In this document: piece after piece, positions 8,356 through 18,139 of the stretch
How positions within the stretch are numbered: position 1 is the stretch's first letter
How the letters are laid out: the number at the start of each line of letters is the position of its first letter
Assembly (NCBI RefSeq): GCF_021300615.1
Contig: NZ_JAJTMY010000002.1
Location: forward strand, 62,001 to 126,000
Source of the DNA: Helicobacter anatolicus
GTDB lineage: Bacteria > Campylobacterota > Campylobacteria > Campylobacterales > Helicobacteraceae
Direction: 5' to 3'
DNA length: 64,000 nucleotides
Position numbers and translations under genes: made by a program
Notes under the pieces: generated by a model
What the model was told of the DNA's origin: nothing
Seen by the model: the letters and a program-made list of their open reading frames with translations, nothing else
The model's database searches: none

Positions 8356-11300
8356 ATGATACAAAAAGCTTTAGCTTTAGCTGAAGAATTGCAAGAGAAA
8401 ATACAAAATAATATTTCTACTAACGAGAAAAAATTTCATGCTAAAATGCAGAAATTATTAAATAATCCTAAAAATAAAGTGATGCTGATAGAACTTCTAG
8501 ATCGATCTTTTAGATGTAGAGATAAACACGCTAGTTTTGAGCTTATCGAGCATACTTTAAATAAATATGGCATAGCAGATTTTTTTAGCACATTTGAAAA
8601 ATTTTTACTTTTTACTTTTTTAAATTTTGGTAAATTTGCTCCAAATTTAAGTGTTCCTTTTTTTATAAAACATTTAAGAGAAGATACTAAAGCAATGGTT
8701 TTAGATGCTAATCATGATGCTTTAGAGCCTCATATGCGCAAAAGAAAAGAAGAAGACAATATTACTTTAAATGTAAATTTGATCGGTGAAGAGGTTTTAG
8801 GAGAAATAGAGAGTAGACAGCGTATTCAAAAATATGAAGAGGCTTTAAGATCTAGATATATCACTTATATTTCGATTAAGATTACTACTATTTTTTCACA
8901 GATTAATATTATTGATTTTGAATATTCTAAAGATGAAATAGTTAAAAGGCTTGATTATCTCTATCAAATTGCCTTAGAAGAAGAAAAAAAACAAGGTGTA
9001 TCTAAATTTATCAATCTTGATATGGAAGAATTTAGAGATTTGGAATTAACTGTTGAAGCTTTCATGGAAAGCGTGGCAAAATACAATATCAAAGCAGGTA
9101 TTGTTTTGCAAGCTTACATACCTGATTCTTATGAATATTTGAAAAAACTTTTTGCTTTTTCAAAACAAAGGGTTTTAAATGGCATGAAGCCTATAAAAAT
9201 TCGTTTTGTAAAAGGTGCAAATATGGAAAGCGAAGAAACCATAGCTTCGCAAAGAGGTTGGGATTTACCAACTTTTTATCAAAAAATTGATACTGATAGT
9301 AATTATAAAAAAATGCTTGCTTTTGTGTTAGATGGTGATAATCACAAGTATATTAATATTGGAATTGCAAGTCATAATTTGTTTGAAATTGCTTATGCTT
9401 ATACTTTGATTTCACAAGCAGGTGCTTTATCATCATTTACTTTTGAAATGCTTGAAGGTATGAGTTTGCAATGTTCTTATGAGCTTTCTAAAATGCATGA
9501 TCTTATACTTTATGCACCAGTGTGTGATGAAGAGCATTTTAACAATGCAATTGCGTATTTGGTAAGAAGACTTGATGAAAATACGAGTAAAGATAATTTT
9601 ATGAGATATTTTTTTAATCTTAAGATTAATGATTCTAATTGGCAAGCTCAAAAAGAATTGTTTATTAAATCTTTAGAGGGAGTAAAAACGCTTGATAATT
9701 CTACTCATAGAACGCAAGATAGAACTAAAGAGCAAAAAATCTTTAATGAGAATAAGGTGTTTAAAAATGAAGCTGATACTGATTTTATTCTCAAGGCAAA
9801 CAGAGAGTGGGCAAAAAATATTAGATCTAAATATGAAAATTTGGAGAATTATGATGTAGTACCAGTAATTGGGGATATAAAACTCAAACAAGATAGTTTA
9901 AATTTTATAGAAGTTAAAGACAAAATTAAACATAGGATAATAGGAAAAGCTTATTTGGCAGGAGAAAATGAGATTAAAAAAGCTCTTGATGTAGCAAAAA
10001 ATTCTAATTTTAAAAATAAGAGTTTTGATGAAATCAATACAATTTTATCAAAAGCTGCTAATTTAATGAGAGAGCGTCGTGGAGATTTGATAGGTTTGGC
10101 TGCTTTAGAGGTAGGTAAAACATTTTTAGAGATTGATGCTGAAGTGAGTGAAGCAATCGACTTTACTGAATTCTATCCACATTCTTTAAGGGTTTTGAGA
10201 GAGCAAAATAAAAATACTAAATTTAGTCCTAAGGGTATTGGTGTAACAATAGCTCCTTGGAATTTTCCAGTGGGGATTTCAGTTGGAACCATAGCAGCAC
10301 CATTGGCTGCGGGAAATGTAGTGATTTATAAACCTTCTTCACTTTCAACTTTGACAGGTTATATGCTTTGTAAATGTTTTTGGGATGCAGGTATTCCTCA
10401 AGATGCTTTAATTTTTTTACCCGCAAAAGGAAGTGATATTTCTAAACATTTACTTATTGATAAAGAGGTTAAATTTTCTATTTTTACAGGTGGTGAAGAC
10501 ACGGCTTATGCTATGTTAAAATCTAATCCTACTTTACTTTTGAGTGCTGAAACAGGTGGAAAGAATGCTACTATTGTTTCTAAATTTGCAGATCGTGATA
10601 GTGCGATTAAAAATATTATTCATTCTGCATTTAGTAACAGCGGTCAAAAATGTTCCGCTACTTCTTTGCTTGTGTTAGAAAAAGAAGTTTATGAAGACGA
10701 AGAATTCAAAAAAACTTTAGTAGATGCGGCTAATTCTTTAGCAGTAGGTAATCCTTTTGAATTTAAAAATAAATTAGGTGCTTTAGCAGACAAGCCGAGT
10801 GCTAAAGTGCAAAAAGCTTTAAATGAGTTGGCTCCTTATGAAGAATGGGCATTAAAACCTAAGTTTTTAGATGATAATCCTTATTTAATGACACCAGGAA
10901 TAAAATATGGTACCAAAAAGGGTGATTTTACACATACCAATGAACTCTTTGTTCCAATTTTAACCGTAATGAAAGCTGAAGATTTAAAGGAAGCTATTGA
11001 AATTGTAAACTCTACGGGCTATGGATTAACAGCGGGATTTGAAAGTTTAGATGAAAGAGAATGGGAATATTTTCACACATATATACAAGCAGGAAATATT
11101 TATATTAACAAGCCAACAACAGGTGCTATTGTTCTTCGCCAACCTTTTGGCGGGATTAAAAAGTCAGCTATTGGAAATGGTAGAAAGGTTGGAATCTATA
11201 ATTATATTACACAATTTTTGAATATTGAACAAAGTGAGTGTGATCAAAATTTAAGCGAGTGTAGTTTTTCCAAAAAGCTAGAAACAATCAATATAAACAA

Positions 11301-11838
11301 AGAAGCAATTACACAAGCTATTAAGATGGTAAAATCTTATGCCTATCACTATAATCATGAGTTTAGCAAGGCCAAAGATTATGTAAATATCCGAGGAGAG
11401 GATAATTTGTTTTCTTATACACCTATAAAAAATATGGTGTTTAGACTTTGTAAAAATGATAATTTAGAAGATATTTTGGGAATAATTTTAGGAGCAAATA
11501 TTGTTAATGTTGAATTACATGTTAGTTATGAGCAATATGAAAATATCAATATTTTAGAAGAAATTGTTCAAAAAATTGATGCAAAAGTCTTGTTTTTACG
11601 AGAAAATCAAGAAGAGTTTATAGGAAAAATAAAAGATTATGAAAGAATCCGCTATCTTGCAAAGGCTGATTCAAATGATGCAATTTATAAAGAAGCGGCA
11701 AATCATGCCAAAATTATTTTAAGGGATAAGCCATTGTTAAATGGTCGTTTTGAGCTTTTAAATTATTTTAATGAAAAGTCTTTGAGTATATCTTTTCATC
11801 GTTATGGAAATTTAGGGATCAGAGGCTTGAAGCAATAA
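8356..11838 (+). CDS. putA: Bifunctional proline dehydrogenase / pyrroline-5-carboxylate dehydrogenase
   Basis: A 1160-residue enzyme that oxidises proline to glutamate, passing electrons to the quinone pool and NAD. Residues ~1-440 are the FAD proline dehydrogenase barrel, with RFVKGANMESE and FEMLEGM. Residues ~500-970 are the aldehyde dehydrogenase, with APWNFPVG, the glutamate region SAETGGKNA and the nucleophile Cys in NSGQKCSATS. The last ~190 residues are a less conserved C-terminal region. There is no N-terminal DNA-binding RHH domain, so it is not a self-repressing E. coli-type PutA. The first ~2.8 kb strongly prefers GCT for alanine, while neighbours use GCA more; the C-terminal part is closer to the host. 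A TATTAT -10 is at 8324-8329. Confidence 0.95.
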   Translation: MIQKALALAEELQEKIQNNISTNEKKFHAKMQKLLNNPKNKVMLIELLDRSFRCRDKHASFELIEHTLNKYGIADFFSTFEKFLLFTFLNFGKFAPNLSVPFFIKHLREDTKAMVLDANHDALEPHMRKRKEEDNITLNVNLIGEEVLGEIESRQRIQKYEEALRSRYITYISIKITTIFSQINIIDFEYSKDEIVKRLDYLYQIALEEEKKQGVSKFINLDMEEFRDLELTVEAFMESVAKYNIKAGIVLQAYIPDSYEYLKKLFAFSKQRVLNGMKPIKIRFVKGANMESEETIASQRGWDLPTFYQKIDTDSNYKKMLAFVLDGDNHKYINIGIASHNLFEIAYAYTLISQAGALSSFTFEMLEGMSLQCSYELSKMHDLILYAPVCDEEHFNNAIAYLVRRLDENTSKDNFMRYFFNLKINDSNWQAQKELFIKSLEGVKTLDNSTHRTQDRTKEQKIFNENKVFKNEADTDFILKANREWAKNIRSKYENLENYDVVPVIGDIKLKQDSLNFIEVKDKIKHRIIGKAYLAGENEIKKALDVAKNSNFKNKSFDEINTILSKAANLMRERRGDLIGLAALEVGKTFLEIDAEVSEAIDFTEFYPHSLRVLREQNKNTKFSPKGIGVTIAPWNFPVGISVGTIAAPLAAGNVVIYKPSSLSTLTGYMLCKCFWDAGIPQDALIFLPAKGSDISKHLLIDKEVKFSIFTGGEDTAYAMLKSNPTLLLSAETGGKNATIVSKFADRDSAIKNIIHSAFSNSGQKCSATSLLVLEKEVYEDEEFKKTLVDAANSLAVGNPFEFKNKLGALADKPSAKVQKALNELAPYEEWALKPKFLDDNPYLMTPGIKYGTKKGDFTHTNELFVPILTVMKAEDLKEAIEIVNSTGYGLTAGFESLDEREWEYFHTYIQAGNIYINKPTTGAIVLRQPFGGIKKSAIGNGRKVGIYNYITQFLNIEQSECDQNLSECSFSKKLETININKEAITQAIKMVKSYAYHYNHEFSKAKDYVNIRGEDNLFSYTPIKNMVFRLCKNDNLEDILGIILGANIVNVELHVSYEQYENINILEEIVQKIDAKVLFLRENQEEFIGKIKDYERIRYLAKADSNDAIYKEAANHAKIILRDKPLLNGRFELLNYFNEKSLSISFHRYGNLGIRGLKQ

Positions 11839-11850
11839 AAAGGAGTAAAA

Positions 11851-13320
11851 ATGGAAGTGGTTCATATTAATACCCCAATAGCGGTAATGTTTATAGCTTA
11901 TGCTATTTTGATGCTTTATATAGGTTTTTATTTTTATAGACAAAATAAAAATACAGAAGATTATTTTTTAGGTGGCCGTTCTATGGGGCCTATGATTTCT
12001 GCACTTAGCGCAGGTGCTTCTGATATGAGTGGTTGGCTTTTAATGGGTTTGCCAGGAGCATTATATGTGAGTGGCTTTGTAGATTCTTATATTGCAATTG
12101 GATTGACTATAGGAGCGAGTTTGAATTGGATTTTTGTAGCAAAAAGATTGAGAATTTATACAAGCGTAATTGCTAACTCTTTGACAATTCCTGATTATTT
12201 TGAAACAAGATTTGATGATGATAAACATATACTTCGGATAGTATGCGCTGTAGTAATTTTGATATTTTTTACATTTTATGTTTCATCAGGACTTGTAAGT
12301 GGAGCAAAGCTTTTTGAAAGTACTTTTGGGATTGCTTATGAGTATGCATTAACAACAGGAACGATTATTATTGTTGCATATACTTTTTTGGGTGGATATA
12401 AGGCAGTTTGTTGGACAGATATGATACAAGGGTTTTTGATGATGTTAGCTTTAGTTGCTGTACCTTTGGTTATGCTATCTCATTTGGGTGGTTTTAATGA
12501 AGCAATGAATATTTTAAGGAAAGTTAAGCCACAAGCCTTGTCTATGGGAGAGGGTATAAGTATGATTAGTGTTGTTTCAGCATTAGCTTGGGGATTAGGA
12601 TATTTTGGGCAACCACACATTTTAGTGCGTTTTATGTCTATTCGTTCTACTAAAGATATTCCTACAGCCACTTTTATAGGTATTACTTGGATGTCAATTT
12701 GTCTTTTAAGTGCTTGTTTTATAGGTATTTTAGGCATTGCTTATGTTGATAAATTTGAATTAAGTTTGCAAGATCCTGAAAAAATTTTTATCGTAATGTC
12801 GCAACTTTTGTTTAATCCTTGGATTACAGGTATTTTACTCTCAGCAATTCTGGCGGCAATTATGAGTACAGCAAGCTCTCAACTTCTTGTTTCAAGCTCT
12901 ACGATTGCAGAAGATTTTTATAAAAAAATCTTTAGAGAAGATGCACCCGCTAAAGTAGTTTTAAATTTAGGAAAAGTTGGTGTTTTGCTTGTCGCTGTGA
13001 TAGCATTTTTAATTTCTACAGATAAACATTCTAGTGTTTTAAGTATAGTTTCTTATGCATGGGCAGGATTTGGAGCAAGTTTTGGTTCTGTAATGCTTTT
13101 TTCTTTATTTTGGAGCAAAATGACAAGAGTAGGAGCAATTTTAGGCATGATAACAGGAGCCGCTGTTGTTGTATTGTGGAAAAATTTTGTTAATTCAGAT
13201 CTTTATGAGATTATTCCAGGATTTTTAGCAGCCTCAGTTGTTATTATTATTGCAAGTTTGCTTACCAATGTAAGACCAGGAACTCAAGCTGCTTATGAAA
13301 GGATGTTAAAAGAGCTTTGA
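11851..13320 (+). CDS. putP: Sodium/proline symporter
   Basis: A 489-residue sodium:solute symporter (SSS family) with about 12-13 membrane segments. The diagnostic [14 protein letters not shown] and [20 protein letters not shown] blocks near the N terminus hold the sodium and proline site of Put[13 protein letters not shown] in the middle of the chain is a second conserved block. It lies 12 bases after putA with its own AAAAGGAG site and is surely cotranscribed, so proline uptake and oxidation form one unit. A strong palindromic terminator follows. Confidence 0.95.
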   Translation: MEVVHINTPIAVMFIAYAILMLYIGFYFYRQNKNTEDYFLGGRSMGPMISALSAGASDMSGWLLMGLPGALYVSGFVDSYIAIGLTIGASLNWIFVAKRLRIYTSVIANSLTIPDYFETRFDDDKHILRIVCAVVILIFFTFYVSSGLVSGAKLFESTFGIAYEYALTTGTIIIVAYTFLGGYKAVCWTDMIQGFLMMLALVAVPLVMLSHLGGFNEAMNILRKVKPQALSMGEGISMISVVSALAWGLGYFGQPHILVRFMSIRSTKDIPTATFIGITWMSICLLSACFIGILGIAYVDKFELSLQDPEKIFIVMSQLLFNPWITGILLSAILAAIMSTASSQLLVSSSTIAEDFYKKIFREDAPAKVVLNLGKVGVLLVAVIAFLISTDKHSSVLSIVSYAWAGFGASFGSVMLFSLFWSKMTRVGAILGMITGAAVVVLWKNFVNSDLYEIIPGFLAASVVIIIASLLTNVRPGTQAAYERMLKEL

Positions 13321-13336
13321 TTTTTAATTTATTAGT

Positions 13337-13360
13337 AAAAAGTAGGCTAGCCTACTTTTT
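13337..13360. terminator. Perfect 24-bp palindromic terminator after putP
   Basis: Bases 13337-13360 form a perfect palindrome with an AAAAAGTAGGC left half and its complement, ending in TTTTT. It reads as a terminator on either strand and ends the putAP operon. Confidence 0.85.
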
Positions 13361-13862
13361 GCCATCTTATTGCTAAGTTTTTTTACTCTTACAATCAGTG
13401 CTATATTTTTATCTATTTTTGCAGCAATTCTGGTAATTTTGTTTTATTAATTATCCTGTGTATTTTTAAAAAAAATTTAAAGTTTTAAATTTGATAGCAA
13501 ATATTTTACAGATCAAACAAAGTATATACTTGATAAAATCATTGATATTTTATTTTGTTTGCTGCTTTGATAGATTTGTATTAACCATGCTTTTTCAATT
13601 GTTGCAATGAGTGTAAGGGCGACTTATCTTTACCATTAGTGATGAATTTGTTTTGAAATTTATTTTATTGGCTGTTGTTGTAGCTATTTTTACTTTATCT
13701 AATTTTATTGAGTTATAAAATAGCATGGTAAATTTTACTTTCTTGTGGAGATTTTAGATGTGATTGAGATTATAGGGATTGATTATTAAGATTAAAAAGT
13801 GCTAGGTGCAGTAAAAAGAGAAGCAATTAAAATATTTAAATAAAATTAAAGATAGGATTGAT
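13361..13862. other. Gene-free, probably decayed stretch
   Basis: About 500 bases with no intact gene on either strand. On the plus strand, short hydrophobic runs can be read between stops (about 13374-13449, TISAIFLSIFAAILVILFY, and about 13657-13719, KFILLAVVVAIFTLSNFIEL). They look like pieces of a membrane protein but are too short and too generic to name. This fits a pseudogene remnant beside an acquired putAP, but random AT-rich sequence also gives hydrophobic runs. Confidence 0.35.
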
Positions 13863-13885
13863 AATTCTGAGCATTGCTCAGAATT
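13863..13885 (-). terminator. Hairpin terminator of purB
   Basis: Perfect 11-bp arms (AATTCTGAGCA / TGCTCAGAATT) around a single base lie immediately after the purB stop on the minus strand. Only A/T-rich sequence follows on that strand, with no clean U-run. Confidence 0.7.
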
Positions 13886-15214
13886 TTATGCAAATACTCT
13901 TGCAAAGATTTTATCTACATTTTTGGTGTAGTAGCTATAATCAAAACAATTTTTAATTGCATCAACGCCGATGAGTTTTACTAATTCTTCATCTTGTAGG
14001 AGATATTGCAAATATAAGCTTTCGCCTTTTTCATTGAGACTGCTTTTGCCTTGTTGAAGATCTTGCCATACTTTCATTGCATTGCGTTGAACAATTTTGT
14101 AGCTATCTTCTCTGCTAACGCCTTGTTTAGGGAGCTCTAAAAGTATTCTTTGAGAAAAAACTAATCCACCAGTTAAATTAAGGTTTTTTAGCATATTTTC
14201 TGGATAGACTACGAGATTTTGTATTAAGTCTTTAAGACGATTAAGCATGAAATCTGTAGTAATGAAGCTATCTGGCAAGATAAATCTTTCTACGCTTGAG
14301 TGGCTAATATCTCTTTCATGCCAAAGAGCGACATTTTCCATAGCAGGAATTGCATAAGCTCGTATCATACGGCAAAGTCCAGTGATATTTTCACTTAAAA
14401 TGGGATTTCTTTTGTGAGGCATAGCAGAACTTCCTTTTTGTCCTTTGCTAAAAAATTCTTCTGCTTCATAAACTTCTGTGCGTTGGAAATGGCGTATAGC
14501 AACAGCAATTTTTTCGCAACTACTTGCAAGTAATGCAAAATCACTCATCAAACGCGCATAACTATCGCGTTGGATTACTTGATTGGAAATTTTCGCAGAA
14601 TTAAGATTAAGTTCTTCACAGACTAATTCTTCAAGTTCGATAGGAGTGTGTGCCATATTTCCCATAGCTCCACTAATGGCACCTGTGGCAATAATTGGGA
14701 GGGTGTGCAATAAAGATTCTAAATGGCGTTTGATTTCATCATACCAAATTGCAATTACAAGGCCAAAAGTGATAGGTTCTCCATGAATCCCATGGCTACG
14801 ACCCACCATTAAAGTGTCTTTATATTGATAGGATTTATCTTTTAATACGCAAAGTAGTTTTTCTATATCCTTGATAATAATTTTTAAACTATCACGCATT
14901 TGCAAAGCCACGGCAGTGTCGATACAATCACTAGAGGTAATACCATAATGTACAAAGCGAGATTCTTCACCTAGGGATTCTGCGACAGAAGTGGTGAATG
15001 CTATAAGATCATGTTTTGTGATTTTTTCAATTTCATCGATTCTATCTATGTTGAATTTTGCATTTTGAATAATTTTTTGGCAATCTTCATCAGGGATAAA
15101 TCCTAATTTATTCCATGCTTTTACGACAGCTTTTTCTACTTCTAGCCAAGCATTATATTTTGCTTGCATATCCCAAAGCTTTTTCATCTCTTCTCTTGCG
15201 TATCTTTCTACCAT
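13886..15214 (-). CDS. purB: Adenylosuccinate lyase
   Basis: A 442-residue member of the fumarase/aspartase superfamily. It catalyses fumarate release in purine synthesis from SAICAR and from adenylosuccinate. The superfamily signature is KGSSAMPHKRNP, containing the mobile catalytic loop serine. GRSHGIHGEP carries a catalytic histidine, and the HYGITSSD block also fits. The start has AAGGA upstream. The pnuC-thiN pair lies upstream on the same strand but is separated by 76 bases. Confidence 0.95.
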   Translation of the reverse strand: MVERYAREEMKKLWDMQAKYNAWLEVEKAVVKAWNKLGFIPDEDCQKIIQNAKFNIDRIDEIEKITKHDLIAFTTSVAESLGEESRFVHYGITSSDCIDTAVALQMRDSLKIIIKDIEKLLCVLKDKSYQYKDTLMVGRSHGIHGEPITFGLVIAIWYDEIKRHLESLLHTLPIIATGAISGAMGNMAHTPIELEELVCEELNLNSAKISNQVIQRDSYARLMSDFALLASSCEKIAVAIRHFQRTEVYEAEEFFSKGQKGSSAMPHKRNPILSENITGLCRMIRAYAIPAMENVALWHERDISHSSVERFILPDSFITTDFMLNRLKDLIQNLVVYPENMLKNLNLTGGLVFSQRILLELPKQGVSREDSYKIVQRNAMKVWQDLQQGKSSLNEKGESLYLQYLLQDEELVKLIGVDAIKNCFDYSYYTKNVDKIFARVFA

Positions 15215-15290
15215 AAAAATTCCTTACATAAATATTGATAGAGTATTATACAAAAACTTTATAAAGGCGATGGAGGGGTAGAGGTAGGAA

Positions 15291-15914
15291 CTAAATAAGG
15301 GTTTGATATATGATAATTTTTGTTTTTTTGTCACTTGTTAGACTAAAATGAGAATCTAATGCTTCATTAAGCGTGCCATTTGCCCATAAGGGTAGAGCTA
15401 GATTTTTTAGGGGATATTTGAGATTTGTAGAGGTAATTTTTCTGTGAGATTCTAAGCAAAATAAGGAAATTTGTTGCCCCTTGTGGCTTGGAACTTTACA
15501 AGGAGTTTCATAAACTTTAAAATATCCATAATCACTTCTAATTTCTACATTTGCGTAGTCATAGTATTGGAGCAATAAGGATATATTTGCTAATGTATGA
15601 TCTTCTCTTTTACCTGTAGCGCCAAGAATGGTAATGTGTGTAAAATTTTGCTTAATACAATAAAAAAATGCTTTGCTTAAATCATTACTTTCTTGTTCTT
15701 TTATGTGAATAATTTTGTTCGCATATTTTTTTTGAAATTTTTTTGAGATACTATCAAGATCTCCAATTATGGTATTTGGAATAATTTTTAGTCGATCTAA
15801 ATGTTTGATTGCACCATCACAAACCACTAAAAATGTTGCATTTTTGATTGCTTGTATAAGTGTAGGATTTCTAGGGAATTGTCCATTTGCAAGAATTAGC
15901 GCTTGTTTTTTCAT
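15291..15914 (-). CDS. thiN: Thiamine pyrophosphokinase
   Basis: A 207-residue protein that transfers pyrophosphate from ATP to thiamine, giving TPP. The N-terminal domain has CDGAIKHL and IGDLDSISK, with the Asp-rich metal site of the family. QESNDLSKAF and LGATGKREDHTLANI are the other two active-site blocks, and the last ~60 residues form the thiamine-binding jelly roll. The ATG overlaps the pnuC stop as ATGA, so the two are coupled. With no thiamine biosynthesis gene alongside, the pair looks like a salvage unit. Confidence 0.9.
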   Translation of the reverse strand: MKKQALILANGQFPRNPTLIQAIKNATFLVVCDGAIKHLDRLKIIPNTIIGDLDSISKKFQKKYANKIIHIKEQESNDLSKAFFYCIKQNFTHITILGATGKREDHTLANISLLLQYYDYANVEIRSDYGYFKVYETPCKVPSHKGQQISLFCLESHRKITSTNLKYPLKNLALPLWANGTLNEALDSHFSLTSDKKTKIIIYQTLI

Positions 15915-16594
15915 TTTCTACTCCATTGCCAATAATAATAAATTCCAATAAAAAGAAAGATTAAAGTATTTAAAAATTGAAAAATATATTTAGAATCAAC
16001 AAAGACAAATTCAATCCAAATATAAAGAGTAAGAATATTTGCCAGTGTGATAAAAAGATAGTTTTGTATATAACGCTTGACTTGCAAAAATAGTGCAAAG
16101 ATTTGCAAAAATAGGGTAAGGGAGTTTAAAAATGCAAAGGATGCATTGAAATTTTTTAAGATAAAACCATGAAGAATGCTTAAAACAAGAATCACGAAAA
16201 GATATATAAAAGTGAGAGAGTGTGGAAGATTTTGGATAGTGATTTGTGTTTGGGTGGAATTTTGATTTTTTGACCATAGAAAAAAACCGATAGTATTTAA
16301 AAAAAGATAAAAAATGTTTAAAAGCATTTCAGCATAAAGTTTAATTTCAAAACTCAAAATAATACTTAAGATTGCATAAAAAATACCAAAAATGTGGCAA
16401 ATTGTCTTTTTTGCTCCGGCAAAAAAGGCGTAGGAGAGGCCAAGGATTGCAATAAAAAAATTGATCCAAAAATCTTGTGTGTAAAATGTTGGGATTGTGA
16501 CAAGGAAACAAGCACAGATAAAAATAATCCAAAAAGAGAAGTGTAGCCCCGTAAATTGACAGGATAAAAAGTTTTTTATTTTGTAGATAAGCAT
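15911..16594 (-). CDS. pnuC: PnuC-family vitamin transporter, probably for thiamine (PnuT-like)
   Basis: A 227-residue membrane protein with seven or more predicted hydrophobic segments, matching the PnuC family in size and in its FFAGAKKTICHIFGIFYA and GFFLWSKNQ regions. PnuC proteins carry nicotinamide riboside (PnuC), thiamine (PnuT) or riboflavin (PnuX) by facilitated diffusion, trapping the substrate by phosphorylation. The four-base overlap with thiN strongly suggests thiamine as the substrate (inference from context). The start at 16594 lacks a strong ribosome-binding site, so it could be shifted slightly. Confidence 0.8.
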   Translation of the reverse strand: MLIYKIKNFLSCQFTGLHFSFWIIFICACFLVTIPTFYTQDFWINFFIAILGLSYAFFAGAKKTICHIFGIFYAILSIILSFEIKLYAEMLLNIFYLFLNTIGFFLWSKNQNSTQTQITIQNLPHSLTFIYLFVILVLSILHGFILKNFNASFAFLNSLTLFLQIFALFLQVKRYIQNYLFITLANILTLYIWIEFVFVDSKYIFQFLNTLIFLFIGIYYYWQWSRK

Positions 16595-16747
16595 GCAATC
16601 TTAGAATCCTTGGTGGTTTTGAGGATTATAACATATTTTAAAATAGGAGAAAATTTGGGACTACATGTTAGTTTTATAAAAGATTTAATGAAAGAATAAT
16701 AAAAACAGATTTGTGAATGTGTGTAATTGTGTGATATATAAGAGAAG

Positions 16748-16823
16748 TGGTGGCTTGAGGCGGAATCGAACCACCGACACGAAGATTTTCAGTCTTCTGC
16801 TCTACCGACTGAGCTATCAAGCC
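16748..16823 (-). tRNA. tRNA-Phe (GAA)
   Basis: On the minus strand a 76-nt cloverleaf reads GGCTTGA...TCAAGCC-A with an encoded CCA. The D-loop is AGCTCAGTCGGTAGAGC, the anticodon loop CTGAAAA gives GAA, and the T-loop GGTTCGATTCC is canonical. Confidence 0.97.
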
Positions 16824-16932
16824 ATCTAATTTGTAAAAATGAATTTTAATTATAAGAAATCATTCTTGAATTTAAGCTTAAAAAAGTTATAATTTTTTCA
16901 AAATTGTTAAAAATATGATTATAAGGAAAAAT

Positions 16933-17685
16933 ATGCAGTTGGTATCTTGGAATGTGAATGGATTAAGAGCTTGTATGAATAAGGGGTTTATGGATTTTTT
17001 TAGACAAGTAGATGCAGATGTTTTTTGTATTCAAGAATCTAAAATGCAAAAAGAACAGGCTGATTTTAGTTTTGATGGCTATCATGCTTATTGGAATAGT
17101 GCAGAGAAAAAGGGCTATTCTGGTGTAGTGTTATTAAGTAAAAAAAAACCTTTAAATGTGGAATATGATATGGGAATAGAGCATCATGACAAAGAAGGAA
17201 GAATTATTACCGCAGAATATGAAGATTTTATTTTAGTTAATGTTTATACACCAAACTCTAAAAGAGAGTTAGAGAGGTTGGAGTATCGTATGGAATGGGA
17301 AGATGATTTCCGCATGTTTTTAAAGCAATTAGAAAAGAAAAAGCCTGTAATTGTATGTGGAGATTTGAATGTGGCACATAAGGAAATTGATCTAAAAAAC
17401 CCAAAGACAAATCGTAGAAATGCAGGATTTACAGATGAAGAAAGAGAAAAAATGACTATACTTTTAGATAGCGGTTTTATCGATACTTTTAGGTATTTTT
17501 ATCCAAATTTGGAGGGGGCGTATAGTTGGTGGAGTTATATGGGCAAGGCTAGAACAAATAATACGGGATGGAGGATTGATTATTTTCTTTGTTCCGCTAT
17601 GCTTAGCAATAAGCTTGTGGATGCAAAAATTTATCCAGAAATCTTGGGAAGTGATCATTGTCCTGTGGGATTGAAACTTTCTTGA
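16933..17685 (+). CDS. xth: Exodeoxyribonuclease III / AP endonuclease
   Basis: A 250-residue EEP-fold nuclease that cuts abasic sites in base-excision repair. Motifs in order are SWNVNGLRA, CIQESKMQ (metal-binding Glu), NVYTPN, GDLNVAH (Asp/Asn), YSWWSY and the C-terminal LGSDHCPVGL (Asp-His catalytic pair). The start is placed at MQLVSWNVNG because AAGGAAAA precedes it; the frame opens six codons earlier without a site. Confidence 0.95.
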   Translation: MQLVSWNVNGLRACMNKGFMDFFRQVDADVFCIQESKMQKEQADFSFDGYHAYWNSAEKKGYSGVVLLSKKKPLNVEYDMGIEHHDKEGRIITAEYEDFILVNVYTPNSKRELERLEYRMEWEDDFRMFLKQLEKKKPVIVCGDLNVAHKEIDLKNPKTNRRNAGFTDEEREKMTILLDSGFIDTFRYFYPNLEGAYSWWSYMGKARTNNTGWRIDYFLCSAMLSNKLVDAKIYPEILGSDHCPVGLKLS

Positions 17686-17728
17686 CTTTCTATATAAGTT
17701 TTTATGATAGAATGGCGAGAATTGTTTA

Positions 17729-17734
17729 TAATGA
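17729..17734 (+). promoter_or_regulatory. -10 element of the cheY-copP operon
   Basis: TATAAT 31 bases before the cheY start. A second weaker element (TAGAAT) lies ~20 bases upstream. The -35 side is AT-rich without a consensus hexamer, as is common in Campylobacterota. Confidence 0.6.
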
Positions 17735-17764
17735 AGAAGATTAGAATACAATGAAGGAGTTTGC

Positions 17765-18139
17765 TTGAAATTACTTGTCGTAGATGATAGCTCTACAATG
17801 AGAAGGATTATTAAAAATACTTTGCAGCGTTTGGGTTATGAAGATATTTTAGAAGCAGAACATGGAGTAGAGGCTTGGCAAATATTAAATGGTTCAGAAA
17901 AGATCGATGTGTTAATTACTGATTGGAATATGCCAGAGATGAATGGATTGGAGCTTGTTAAAAAAACTAGATCTGATGCACGTTATGAAGATATTCCTAT
18001 TATTATGGTAACTACAGAAGGCGGTAAAGCGGAGGTAATCACAGCATTAAAAGCAGGTGTCAATAATTATATTGTAAAACCTTTTACTCCTCAGGTTTTA
18101 AAAGAAAAATTAGAAGCGGTTTTAGGCTTGAATGATTGA
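17765..18139 (+). CDS. cheY: Chemotaxis response regulator CheY
   Basis: A 124-residue single receiver domain that carries the signal from CheA to the flagellar switch. All active-site residues are present: the acidic pair D7/D8, phospho-acceptor D53 in LITDWNMPEMNG, T83 and K105 in IVKPFTP. The start is TTG, supported by an AAGGAG site 8 bases upstream. It is the first gene of a long unit with prmA, ftsH, a psd-like gene, pssA, copA and copP, the same order as the copper/stress operon recalled from H. pylori. It overlaps prmA by eight bases. Confidence 0.96.
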   Translation: MKLLVVDDSSTMRRIIKNTLQRLGYEDILEAEHGVEAWQILNGSEKIDVLITDWNMPEMNGLELVKKTRSDARYEDIPIIMVTTEGGKAEVITALKAGVNNYIVKPFTPQVLKEKLEAVLGLND

